The notes below the pieces were generated by a model. The model was not told the DNA's origin and did no database searches. It was given only the letters and a program-made list of their open reading frames with translations. Positions 10,636 to 18,822 of a stretch of DNA of 57,048 bases are shown one piece after another. The stretch is from RGIG1959 sp045604545. GTDB taxonomy: Bacteria; Bacillota; Clostridia; Oscillospirales; Acutalibacteraceae. Where the stretch lies: assembly GCA_045604545.1 (NCBI GenBank), contig JAZUOG010000005.1, forward strand, positions 1-57,048. The letters run 5' to 3'. Positions within the stretch are counted from its first letter, which is position 1, and each line of letters opens with the position of its first letter. Made by a program: the position numbers and the translations under genes.

Positions 10636-13600
10636 TCAAACTTCGTCGAACAGCGAATCGCTGCTTCCGTACGTATCTTCTTCGGCTTCAAAGCCGTCTT
10701 CGGTGAGCTCGCCGACACCGTAGCCGGTGAACTCGCTCTCATCGGCGACAGCGTGGAACACTTCGTCGTCAACGGGAGCCATGCCCATGTCGTCGTCCTC
10801 AAAGGACTGCGACAGGTCGATCTCTTCCTGGAACTTGTTGAGCACCTTGATGTCGAGACCGAGAGACTGCAGTTCCTTCACAAGCACCTTGAAGGACTCA
10901 GGCACGCCGGACTGCGGCACGTTGAGGCCCTTGACGATGGCTTCGTAGGTCTTCACGCGGCCTGCCATATCGTCGGACTTGACGGTGAGGATCTCCTGCA
11001 GGGTGTAAGCGGCGCCGTAAGCTTCCAGCGCCCACACTTCCATTTCGCCGAAACGCTGACCGCCGAACTGGGCTTTACCGCCGAGGGGCTGCTGCGTCAC
11101 GAGCGAGTACGGACCGGTGGAACGGGCGTGGATCTTATCGTCAACCAGGTGGTGCAGTTTAAGGAAATACATATAACCGACGGTGACGGGGTTGTCAAAC
11201 GGTTCGCCGGTGCGGCCGTCGAACAGCTGGGTCTTACCGTTGCGGTTCTTGCCCGCCTGCTCGAGGAGCTCCTGAATATCCTGTTCGTGAGCACCGTCAA
11301 AGACAGGGGTCATGACCTTGAAGCCGAGAGCCGCCGCCGCATAGCCGAGATGCACTTCGAGCACCTGACCGATGTTCATACGGGACGGGACGCCCAAGGG
11401 GTTGAGCACGATGTCGAGCGGACGACCGTCGGGCAGGAAGGGCATATCCTCACTCGGCAGAATGCGGGAAACAACACCCTTGTTACCGTGACGACCGGCC
11501 ATCTTATCGCCGACGCTGATCTTACGCTTCTGAGCGATGTAGCAACGAACCACCATGTTGACACCGGGGCTCAGCTCATCGCAGTTTTCACGGGTGAACA
11601 CCTTGACGTCGACGACGATACCGTATTCACCGTGCGGCACGTGCAAAGAGGTGTCGCGCACTTCGCGTGCCTTTTCGCCGAAGATGGCGCGCAGCAGGCG
11701 CTCCTCAGCGGTCAGCTCGGTCTCGCCCTTCGGGGTGACCTTACCGACAAGAATGTCGCCCGAACGCACCTCAGCACCGATGCGGATAATGCCGCGCTCG
11801 TCAAGGTCTTTGAGGGCGTCCTCGCCGACATTGGGAATGTCGCGGGTGATTTCCTCCGGACCGAGCTTGGTGTCACGGGATTCGACTTCGTATTCTTCAA
11901 TATGGATCGAGGTGAACACGTCGTCACGCACGATCTTCTCATTGATGAGAACGGCGTCCTCGTAGTTGTAACCTTCCCACGTCATGAAGCCGATGAGCAC
12001 GTTTTTACCCAGCGCGATCTCACCGTTGCAGGTGGCGGGACCGTCCGCGATCACGTCGCGCTCTTCGACATGCTGACCAACCTCGACGACAGGGCGCTGG
12101 TTGACGCAGGTGCCTTGGTTGGAACGGGAGAACTTCAGGATTTCATAGGTGTCGATGTTGCCGTTGTCGTCGCGGCGCACCAGCACGCGGTCAGCGGAAA
12201 CAGCGGTAACGGTACCGGCCGTCTTCGCCAGCACGCAGACGCCCGAGTCGACGCCCGCTTTGTATTCCATACCGGTGCCGACGATGGGCGACTCGGTCTT
12301 GAGAAGCGGCACAGCCTGGCGCTGCATGTTCGAGCCCATGAGGGCGCGGTTGGCGTCGTCGTTCTCGAGGAAGGGAATCATCGCGGTCGCGACCGACACG
12401 ACCATCTTCGGAGAGACGTCCATGTAGTCGATGCGCTCGGGTTCGCACTCGAGGAACTCACTGCGGAAACGGGCATTGACACGGGCACGGGCAAAACGGC
12501 CGTTCTCGTCGAGCGGTTCGTTCGCCTGCGCGACGATGAAATCGTCTTCCATGTCAGCGGACATATAGGTCACTTCATCGGTAACCACACCGGTCTCTTT
12601 ATCGACACGGCGATAGGGTGCTTCGATGAAGCCGTATTGGTTGATACGGGCAAAGGTGGCAAGATACGAGATCAGACCGATGTTCGGACCTTCGGGAGTC
12701 TCGATCGGGCACATACGACCGTAGTGGCTGTAGTGAACGTCACGGACTTCGAAGCCTGCACGGTCACGGGACAGACCGCCCGGGCCGAGTGCCGACAGAC
12801 GGCGCTTATGGGTAAGCTCAGCAAGCGGGTTGTTCTGATCCATGAACTGCGACAGCGGCGAGGAGCCGAAGAACTCCTTGATCGCGGCATTGACGGGACG
12901 GATATTGATGAACGCCTGGGGCGTTGCGGAATCCATATCCTGCGCCTGCAGGGTCATGCGCTCGCGGATCACGCGCTCCATGCGCGAGAAGCCAATGCGG
13001 AACTGGTTCTGGAGAAGCTCGCCGACCGAACGGATACGGCGGTTGCCGAGGTGGTCGATGTCGTCGGTGGTGCCGATGTCGTAAGCGAGGCAGTTGACGT
13101 AGTTGATGGACGCGAGCATATCATCGATGATGATGTGGTTCGGGATCAGCTCGGCAAGACGCTCGGCGATCGCCTCGCGGATCGCCTCTTCCCCTTCGCA
13201 GGTGTCGAGGATCTCTTTGAGGACGGTGTAGCGCACGCGCTCGTTGACGCCGAGATCGGTCACGTCAAAGTCGATGTACTTCTTGATGTCGACCATGCCG
13301 TTGGTGATGATCTTGACTTCCTTCTCTTCGCCGTGATCGTCAACCGTAACATACGCAACGGTGACACCCGCATCTTCCATTTCCATGGCACGGGAGCGCG
13401 GAATGACCTCGCCCGCTTCCGCCATCAGCTCGCCCGTGTTGGGGTTGATGACGGGACGGCTCAGGGTGCAACCCTGCAGACGGTTGGACAGACCGAGCTT
13501 TTTATTGTATTTATAGCGTCCGACGCGGGACAAGTCGTAACGGCGGGGATCGAAGAACAGGTTGTTGAGGTGTTCCTGCGAATTCTCCAGCGTCAGCGGC

Positions 13601-14334
13601 TCACCGGGGCGGAGCTTGCGATACACTTCGAGGAGAGCTTCCTCGGTGTTCTTGGTGGTATCCTTTTCGATGGTGGCAAGAATGCGGTCGTCCTCACCGA
13701 AGAACTCGATGAGCTCCGCGTCGGAGCCGAGACCCAGCGCACGCACGAACACCGTGACAGGCAGCTTGCGATTCTTGTCGATGCGGACATAGAACACATC
13801 GGAGGAATCGGTCTCATATTCCAGCCATGCACCGCGGTTGGGGATCACCGTGGAGGTGAACAGCTTCTTGCCGACGGTGTCGTAAGACATGCCGTAGTAC
13901 ACGCCGGGCGAGCGCACGAGTTGAGAAACGATGACGCGCTCGGCACCGTTGATGACAAAGGTGCCGCTTTCGGTCATGAGCGGGAAATCGCCCATGCAGA
14001 TCTCCGATTCTTTGATTTCACCCGTTTCCTTATTTAAAAGGCGGGCACGAACGTGCAAGCGTGTGGCGTAAGTCACGTCGCGTTCCTTACATTGCTCCAC
14101 CGTGTACTTGGGAGTTTCCTCCAAGCGGTAGTCGATGAATTCCAGCACCAGATTACCGGTGTAATCGGTGATGGCAGCCATGTCGCGGAACACTTCGCGC
14201 AGGCCCTCGTTCAAAAACCACGCATACGAATTCTTTTGCACTTCAATGAGGTTGGGCATATCCAGCACTTCATTGATTTTCGCAAAACTCATACGCGTCG
14301 TTTTGCCGAGCTGCTTCGGTTTGATGTTGACCAT
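10636..14334 (-). CDS. rpoB: RNA polymerase subunit beta
   Basis: 1,232 residues starting MVNIKPKQLGKTTRMSFAKI. The rifampicin pocket reads GSSPLSQFMDQNNPLAELTH: the residues equal to E. coli D516, H526 and S531 are unchanged, while the positions equal to Q510 and S522 are P and A. KMAGRHGNKGVVS and the C-terminal GGKAQFGGQRFGEMEVWALE clamp region are typical. It ends with an acidic tail. Transcribed with rpoC from the promoter at 14516-14544. Confidence 0.98.
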   Translation of the reverse strand: MVNIKPKQLGKTTRMSFAKINEVLDMPNLIEVQKNSYAWFLNEGLREVFRDMAAITDYTGNLVLEFIDYRLEETPKYTVEQCKERDVTYATRLHVRARLLNKETGEIKESEICMGDFPLMTESGTFVINGAERVIVSQLVRSPGVYYGMSYDTVGKKLFTSTVIPNRGAWLEYETDSSDVFYVRIDKNRKLPVTVFVRALGLGSDAELIEFFGEDDRILATIEKDTTKNTEEALLEVYRKLRPGEPLTLENSQEHLNNLFFDPRRYDLSRVGRYKYNKKLGLSNRLQGCTLSRPVINPNTGELMAEAGEVIPRSRAMEMEDAGVTVAYVTVDDHGEEKEVKIITNGMVDIKKYIDFDVTDLGVNERVRYTVLKEILDTCEGEEAIREAIAERLAELIPNHIIIDDMLASINYVNCLAYDIGTTDDIDHLGNRRIRSVGELLQNQFRIGFSRMERVIRERMTLQAQDMDSATPQAFINIRPVNAAIKEFFGSSPLSQFMDQNNPLAELTHKRRLSALGPGGLSRDRAGFEVRDVHYSHYGRMCPIETPEGPNIGLISYLATFARINQYGFIEAPYRRVDKETGVVTDEVTYMSADMEDDFIVAQANEPLDENGRFARARVNARFRSEFLECEPERIDYMDVSPKMVVSVATAMIPFLENDDANRALMGSNMQRQAVPLLKTESPIVGTGMEYKAGVDSGVCVLAKTAGTVTAVSADRVLVRRDDNGNIDTYEILKFSRSNQGTCVNQRPVVEVGQHVEERDVIADGPATCNGEIALGKNVLIGFMTWEGYNYEDAVLINEKIVRDDVFTSIHIEEYEVESRDTKLGPEEITRDIPNVGEDALKDLDERGIIRIGAEVRSGDILVGKVTPKGETELTAEERLLRAIFGEKAREVRDTSLHVPHGEYGIVVDVKVFTRENCDELSPGVNMVVRCYIAQKRKISVGDKMAGRHGNKGVVSRILPSEDMPFLPDGRPLDIVLNPLGVPSRMNIGQVLEVHLGYAAAALGFKVMTPVFDGAHEQDIQELLEQAGKNRNGKTQLFDGRTGEPFDNPVTVGYMYFLKLHHLVDDKIHARSTGPYSLVTQQPLGGKAQFGGQRFGEMEVWALEAYGAAYTLQEILTVKSDDMAGRVKTYEAIVKGLNVPQSGVPESFKVLVKELQSLGLDIKVLNKFQEEIDLSQSFEDDDMGMAPVDDEVFHAVADESEFTGYGVGELTEDGFEAEEDTYGSSDSLFDEV

Positions 14335-14439
14335 GTTGTGCGCTCACTCCTGTATTCAAAATTTCCGTTTCCGGAGTTTTTGCCGTGGCACGCCGCATCG
14401 CCTTTTTCAAGGACGACGGACGACACAAACATTTTCCTC

Positions 14440-14468
14440 TTGCTTTTTTTTGGCATTTGTGCTACAAT
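14440..14468 (+). promoter_or_regulatory. Putative rightward promoter toward DUF421
   Basis: TTGCTT (14440-14445) and TACAAT (14463-14468) with 17-bp spacing. It faces the rpoB promoter at 14516-14544, so the two transcripts would overlap by about 30-40 nt. Confidence 0.5.
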
Positions 14469-14515
14469 AAAAGACAGCAAAAAGGGGATATAATCCCATG
14501 ATTATGCAGTATAAT

Positions 14516-14544
14516 ATAATACACAAAAATGACAGGTTTGTCAA
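14516..14544 (-). promoter_or_regulatory. rpoB promoter
   Basis: On the minus strand, TTGACA (14539-14544) and TATTAT (14516-14521) with a 17-bp spacer. It leaves a ~175-nt leader before the rpoB ATG. No L10/L12 genes are in the window, so rpoBC has its own start. Confidence 0.85.
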
Positions 14545-14725
14545 TCCTTTTTTTCGGATTGGCAAGCTTTTTTTTAATTTTTCGATGGTTTTTCAAAAAA
14601 GAGCGTTTTTGCCGCACATTAGCCATAAAAAGAAACACACGGTTGCGTTGTTTCGGATTTCCGCCTTATGCCGTGTATATTCTCCCTCTCCTATGCCCAT
14701 GCTAGAACAAAAGGAGGGAGTGCCC

Positions 14726-15406
14726 ATGGCCATCACCGCGATCCGCACGATCGTGATCTATGTCATTCTGATCATCGCCATGCGCATCATGGGACGTCGT
14801 CAGCTCGGCGAGCTGCAACCGATCGAGCTGGTCGTCACCCTGCTCATTTCGGATCTTGCCAGCGTGCCGATGCAAGACAGCGGCATTCCGCTGTTCAGCG
14901 GCATCGTGCCGATCCTCATTCTGGTTGCGGCGGAGATCCTGCTGTCGGCGTTGATGCTCAAATCGCCGCGGTTCTCCACGCTCGTCAGCGGCACACCGAT
15001 CATTCTCATTCGCGACGGCAAGCCCGATCAGGCCATGCTCAAAAAGCTGCGCATCACCGTGGAGGATCTGATGGAAGGACTTCGCAAGCAAAACATCTTC
15101 GATCTAAATGATGTGCAGACCGCCATTGCGGAAACCAACGGCACCATTTCCGTCTACCCCGTCGCCGCCAAACGACCGCTGGTGTTTGAAGACCTGGCGA
15201 AGCTCCCGCCGAAGGATCACGGCATTCCGCTCGTCATCGTGGCGGACGGCGAGATCTGCGAATGGGCTCTGCGCGCTTTGTCATTGAGCGAGAAATGGGT
15301 CGATCGCACCCTGAGCTCCCGCGGCATTCCACGGGACAAGGTCATGATCATGAGCACCAACGGGCACGGACGTGTCACCATCATTCCGAAGGAGGACGAC
15401 GCATGA
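14726..15406 (+). CDS. DUF421 (YetF-like) membrane protein
   Basis: 226 residues from ATG 14726, eight bases after AAGGAGGG; the frame extends upstream without a ribosome-binding site. Three hydrophobic helices lie at about residues 5-21, 35-50 and 61-77, followed by the conserved cytosolic DUF421 domain with IILIRDGKPDQAMLKKLRIT and DLMEGLRKQNIFDLNDVQTAIAE (split here only by text). Family members in spore-formers influence spore or envelope properties, but the biochemical role is unsettled. It overlaps the next gene by four bases. Confidence 0.85.
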   Translation: MAITAIRTIVIYVILIIAMRIMGRRQLGELQPIELVVTLLISDLASVPMQDSGIPLFSGIVPILILVAAEILLSALMLKSPRFSTLVSGTPIILIRDGKPDQAMLKKLRITVEDLMEGLRKQNIFDLNDVQTAIAETNGTISVYPVAAKRPLVFEDLAKLPPKDHGIPLVIVADGEICEWALRALSLSEKWVDRTLSSRGIPRDKVMIMSTNGHGRVTIIPKEDDA

Positions 15407-15783
15407 AGCGCATCATCATCGCTTTTTCGTTGTTGCTGACGGTTGCGGCACTGAGCATCGCCGCTTTGTGGCAACAATCGGTCGTGACGGCTCAGCTTCT
15501 GGAGGATTGCGACCGATTGGTGACGGTGTATGAGGCGGGGGATATCGCCGCCTGCCGCACCGTCACCGCGCAATTCTCTTCTCAACTGAAAGAGCGAATG
15601 CGGCTGTTTCCGTTTTTTCTTCACCACGAACGCATGGAGAGCATTTTTCAGCAGGCCGCCACTCTTCCCCATCTCATCAACGACAACGACCCCGCCGATT
15701 ATGCTTCGGCGATCTCCTCATTGAAGATGCAACTGCAGATTCTGATGGATAACGAATGGCCCGTCCCCGAAAATATATTATAA
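15403..15783 (+). CDS. DUF4363 membrane-associated protein
   Basis: 126 residues with an N-terminal hydrophobic segment (MKRIIIAFSLLLTVAALSI) and then a helical extracytoplasmic domain. Its ATG overlaps the DUF421 stop (ATGA). DUF4363 proteins commonly sit beside DUF421 in Clostridia, which supports a joint function in the envelope. No catalytic residues are apparent. Confidence 0.8.
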   Translation: MKRIIIAFSLLLTVAALSIAALWQQSVVTAQLLEDCDRLVTVYEAGDIAACRTVTAQFSSQLKERMRLFPFFLHHERMESIFQQAATLPHLINDNDPADYASAISSLKMQLQILMDNEWPVPENIL

Positions 15784-15841
15784 AAAAACTGCCACAGTAA
15801 AGGCGAAAAAGACGTATACACGCCGACCTTTACCGTGACAG
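15782..15841 (-). terminator. Terminator of the phage-like operon
   Basis: CTGCCACAGTAAAGG and CCTTTACCGTGACAG pair with two mismatches around a ~23-nt loop. On the minus strand the stem is followed by seven T residues. It closes the long leftward operon and separates it from DUF4363. Confidence 0.75.
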
Positions 15842-15858
15842 CCACGATCCTATTCTCT

Positions 15859-16830
15859 TTAATTCAGCAGGGATGCACGAACAGCTTCGACCACGCTCGG
15901 CTCCACAATGGCGGTTTTCAACAGCGAATCCAGATAGGCATGGGCTTCTTTCTTCCCCTTCGCCTTCATAATATTCCTGGTGTAATCTGCCACATTTTGC
16001 GGACTCGGACGGTCAAAATCGGACATGCCGATCTCCTGGACGATCTGTGCCTTTTGAGCCTTGGTGATATAGCCATTATTGACCGCCTGATTGAGGAAGT
16101 TGTCCGCATCCACAACGCCGCTTTTATGCTGAATGATTTTCGCGTTGATCCGTACCGCGTTCGGCGACCATTCCGAATCGACCGCATTGTAGGTTCCGAG
16201 ATCCGCGATAGCCGTCTCTCTATCCTTGATGGCTTTCAGCCGTTGCACAGCAAGTTCATTCGCACGGTCCGCCTGCGCCTGTTCAACGTCCGTCTGCAGC
16301 TTATAAAGCGAGAACGCATTCTGAGCCGCCGCCTTTTCGCTCGCTGTTTGTTCGGCAAGTACATCGGCTTCCGCCTGTGCATAGATCGCGTTCTGCTTGT
16401 TGACCGATTGCGCCTCAAGATCGGCGCGGACAGCATCAAGCTCCCGCATGATCGCATCGACCGCCTGTTGTTTCTGAGAGGCGACTTGGTGATCGGCATG
16501 ACTTCGACGAAGAGACAGCGCCGTGTGATGGGTGGCGTTCAGTCCGCTTCGTTGCAATCCGGCATTGGCGATTGCCTCCTCGGCATGACGACGCGCGACC
16601 AGCTCCGACACCACATTGGCATCAAACAGCGAGCGGTAGCTGTCCGCCGTTTCCTGTGCAGAAGCGGAATATTGCCTTTGTGCATTCCCGATTGCCTTGT
16701 GGTAGCTGTCGGCTATCTTTGAAGCGGCGGTGTCTGCCTGCGCGCGGCGTGCCGCCTCATACTGCGTTGCCTGCTGCTTCGCTTTTTTCAGTTGTTCCTG
16801 TTCATATTCATCATAGGTTTTTGTTGCCAT
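15859..16830 (-). CDS. Coiled-coil protein, possible virion-internal protein
   Basis: 323 residues starting MATKTYDEYEQEQ behind AAAGGAGG. Residues ~1-220 are Ala-, Gln- and Glu-rich and strongly helical or coiled-coil. The C-terminal ~100 residues form a small domain (ITKAQKAQIVQEIG, AYLDSLLKTAIVEPSVVEAV). It is the last gene of the phage-like operon, where short-tailed phages often encode internal or ejection proteins. That role is inferred from position and composition only; no family is recognised with confidence. Confidence 0.6.
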   Translation of the reverse strand: MATKTYDEYEQEQLKKAKQQATQYEAARRAQADTAASKIADSYHKAIGNAQRQYSASAQETADSYRSLFDANVVSELVARRHAEEAIANAGLQRSGLNATHHTALSLRRSHADHQVASQKQQAVDAIMRELDAVRADLEAQSVNKQNAIYAQAEADVLAEQTASEKAAAQNAFSLYKLQTDVEQAQADRANELAVQRLKAIKDRETAIADLGTYNAVDSEWSPNAVRINAKIIQHKSGVVDADNFLNQAVNNGYITKAQKAQIVQEIGMSDFDRPSPQNVADYTRNIMKAKGKKEAHAYLDSLLKTAIVEPSVVEAVRASLLN

Positions 16831-16923
16831 TTCATCTTACCTCCTTTGTATTCAATCGTCATTTCGGTAATGTGTGTATTCTCCTCCTCCATTGTGGACT
16901 GTGTTTTTTGGTCGTAGGGTATC

Positions 16924-16991
16924 TGTCATTGCGAGGGTGCATGCTCCGCGGCAAGTTTAAAAGATTCTTCGCTTACGTTTCGGAATGACAA
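16924..16991. repeat. Interspersed repeat bounded by TGTCATT and AATGACA
   Basis: The 223-bp gap 16831-17053 holds no gene. It contains a segment opening CTGTCATTGCGAGG and closing CGGAATGACAAG, i.e. with inverted ends, like the common intergenic repeats of this bacterial group. A related piece lies near 34930-34990. Confidence 0.45.
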
Positions 16992-17053
16992 GGGCGTTTG
17001 AGAGAGTGCGAAGGGTGTGCTTTTTGGCGAAGGGGACTGCGACAAGTGACGGA

Positions 17054-17386
17054 TCATTCGCCGAAAACCTTGTGATAGCAATCAAACAGATCCTTGCGGA
17101 TTTCATCCTCTTCATCGTCACCGAGAAGGCCGTTGAACTTGCCGTTTTGGAAATCCTCATAGTAAAGATACAATTCATCCTCACATTCCGGTGTCAACAT
17201 ATCGTGTTCAACCATCCATTTGATAACAGGTAATACTAATAACACTCTTTCTCTCTCTGTCAATTGAGAGTCATCGGTATCTCCCAAGATATAGTCCTGC
17301 ACAAACGATCCGTTTTTTGGCGAAAGTTTACCTAAATCCGAGTACAGATCCTCTCGCCACCCCATATAAGTATCTTCAAACACCAT
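17054..17386 (-). CDS. Immunity-like protein, paralogue A
   Basis: 110 residues, acidic, starting MVFEDTYMGWRED behind GAGGAG. From LTERER to the end it is nearly identical to the neighbouring 17437-17769 protein (VIKWM[VI]EHDMLTPECEDE, FQNGKFNGLLGDDEEDEI), while the first ~45 residues differ more. Small, acidic, duplicated proteins directly downstream of a deaminase-type toxin fit the immunity genes of polymorphic toxin systems. Exact Imm family not assigned. The upstream gap carries a fossil of a toxin C-terminus (17394-17429). Confidence 0.65.
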   Translation of the reverse strand: MVFEDTYMGWREDLYSDLGKLSPKNGSFVQDYILGDTDDSQLTERERVLLVLPVIKWMVEHDMLTPECEDELYLYYEDFQNGKFNGLLGDDEEDEIRKDLFDCYHKVFGE

Positions 17387-17393
17387 AATCTAA

Positions 17394-17429
17394 TTACTCC
17401 TCTCTCCAGCCCCACACATTACCCTCAAG
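17394..17429 (-). pseudogene. Fossil of a toxin C-terminus between the immunity genes
   Basis: In the 50-bp gap between the two immunity-like genes, one frame reads SLEGNVWGWREE-stop. The intact toxin ends SVEGNVWGWRRRK-stop, and the DNA matches over ~25 bp (CTCCAGCCCCACACATTACC on the plus strand). This is the expected trace of a former second toxin-immunity cassette whose toxin part was lost. Confidence 0.7.
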
Positions 17430-17436
17430 TGACGGA

Positions 17437-17769
17437 TCATTCGCCGAATACTTTATGGTAACACTCAAACAGATCCTTGCGGATTTCATCCTCTTCATCG
17501 TCACCGAGAAGACCGTTGAACTTGCCGTTTTGGAAATCCTCATAGTACAGATACAATTCATCCTCACATTCCGGTGTCAACATATCGTGCTCGATCATCC
17601 ACTTGATCACCGGAAGAATACACAGCAAACGTTCCCTTTCGGTTAACCGGGAATCATCGGTATCTTCCAGCATATAGTCTTGTACCTCTTGCCCATTTTT
17701 TAATGTTACTTCTCCCAAATCAAAATATGTATCTTCACGCCATTGCATATAGTTGTACTCAAATCTCAC
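17437..17769 (-). CDS. Immunity-like protein, paralogue B
   Basis: 110 residues from a GTG (17767-17769) placed six bases after AAGGAGG, giving VRFEYNYMQWREDTYFDLG. A longer frame exists but lacks a start signal. The GTG lies one base after the toxin stop, so translation is tightly coupled to the toxin. Same length and same C-terminal half as paralogue A. As the first gene after the toxin it is the likely cognate antidote to the deaminase domain; this is inferred from position and the known layout of polymorphic toxin loci. Confidence 0.7.
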   Translation of the reverse strand: MRFEYNYMQWREDTYFDLGEVTLKNGQEVQDYMLEDTDDSRLTERERLLCILPVIKWMIEHDMLTPECEDELYLYYEDFQNGKFNGLLGDDEEDEIRKDLFECYHKVFGE

Positions 17770-17770
17770 A

Positions 17771-18793
17771 TTATTTCCTCCTTCTCCAGCCCCACACATT
17801 ACCCTCAACAGATTTGTTGGAAACCACATTAACGGTAACATCAGGAAATTGTTTTTTAAACTGCTCCATGACACCTTTGCAGCTGTCGCACATACCGCGC
17901 TCCGATAGTATCGTTATTGATTTAAACGGCTTTTCTTCATACAGGTCTGCAAAATACTCGAACAGCTTTGCTTCCGTATCATAGAACGTACTCGTACGTA
18001 ATTGTCCGTTTGATCGGCATACATCCGTATATCGGAAGCGACGATTATTTTTCAAAACAACCATTTGATTCGGACCAGTGTACCCATTTACTAAACTAGT
18101 TTCCGTATTGATTCGACTATGCGCATAATACATCTGTTTAGAATCCCCGTCAAGATATGCCCCCGCAATATTCCCGCGCTCTCTTAATCTAGCCGCAAAC
18201 CTCTCTGTTTTTTCAGAATACGTTTTCTGATCCAAGTTCCAGATTTCTGTTGCAGACAGCGAGCCCGAATCGATTTTGTACTGGCTGACAACGTGATATT
18301 GATTCTCCAGTTCTTTGAACCGTTCGGGATCGGTGTTGCGAATGGTTTGGAATTCCTCAAAGGACGATGGCGCCAGCTCCTGCAATACGTGTGCATACTG
18401 ATCAAATTGTTCTTCATCGGAAAGCGGATGTTCTTCCGCCGAAGCATCAATCGTCTCACCGTCATTATACTCTTGTGCCCGGGCGGTGTCAACGTCCGAG
18501 GGCGGCTGTTGCGTTTCGGGATCATACCGTCTTCCGTCCACGCCGGCTTTAAAGGCATCCATGAGTTCGTCATACGAAGGAGAATCGTCAGCCACAGGGG
18601 CGTGTTCAACAGGCATCTGCTGTGAACCGGCGTAAGGCGTCTGCACAGCAGAATGGCTCGAGTTATAGCCGACAACACCGCCCGGCACACCGATCATCAT
18701 GCCCGACAAAAAGCCAATCCACGCCTCTTCACCGATTTGACCGATCAACTCACCGAGCGCGATCTTTGCGGATCGCGGTGTTGTACTCACCAA
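17771..18793 (-). CDS. Deaminase-domain toxin (polymorphic toxin type)
   Basis: About 340 residues. An N-terminal hydrophobic Gly-rich segment (EEAWIGFLSGMMIGVPGGVVG, residues 22-42, listed here in part) is followed by an acidic linker and a C-terminal deaminase-like domain. The domain carries H225 (YAHSR), a DTEAKLFEY motif with E274 as candidate catalytic acid, and a CDSC pair (C302, C305) as zinc ligands, then GVMEQFKKQFPDVTVNV. This pattern fits the zinc-dependent nucleic-acid or nucleotide deaminase toxins (BURPS668_1122-like group). The frame starts with TTG/GTG without a ribosome-binding site. A strong AAGGAGG-ATG just upstream (18809) opens a different frame, so the 5' end is probably frameshifted. 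The substrate is unknown. Confidence 0.65.
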   Translation of the reverse strand: MVSTTPRSAKIALGELIGQIGEEAWIGFLSGMMIGVPGGVVGYNSSHSAVQTPYAGSQQMPVEHAPVADDSPSYDELMDAFKAGVDGRRYDPETQQPPSDVDTARAQEYNDGETIDASAEEHPLSDEEQFDQYAHVLQELAPSSFEEFQTIRNTDPERFKELENQYHVVSQYKIDSGSLSATEIWNLDQKTYSEKTERFAARLRERGNIAGAYLDGDSKQMYYAHSRINTETSLVNGYTGPNQMVVLKNNRRFRYTDVCRSNGQLRTSTFYDTEAKLFEYFADLYEEKPFKSITILSERGMCDSCKGVMEQFKKQFPDVTVNVVSNKSVEGNVWGWRRRK

Positions 18794-18809
18794 GCGTTGT
18801 TACTGACAT
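18750..18809 (-). other. Out-of-frame 5' start of the toxin gene
   Basis: ATG 18807-18809 follows AAGGAGGTATTC and encodes 19 residues, MSVTTLGEYNTAIRKDRAR, before TGA. The toxin frame is +1 relative to it and continues LGELIGQIGEEAW. Joining the two would give one smooth protein. This is either a one-base change, a sequencing error or a recoding site. Confidence 0.6.
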
Positions 18810-18822
18810 GAATACCTCCTTC

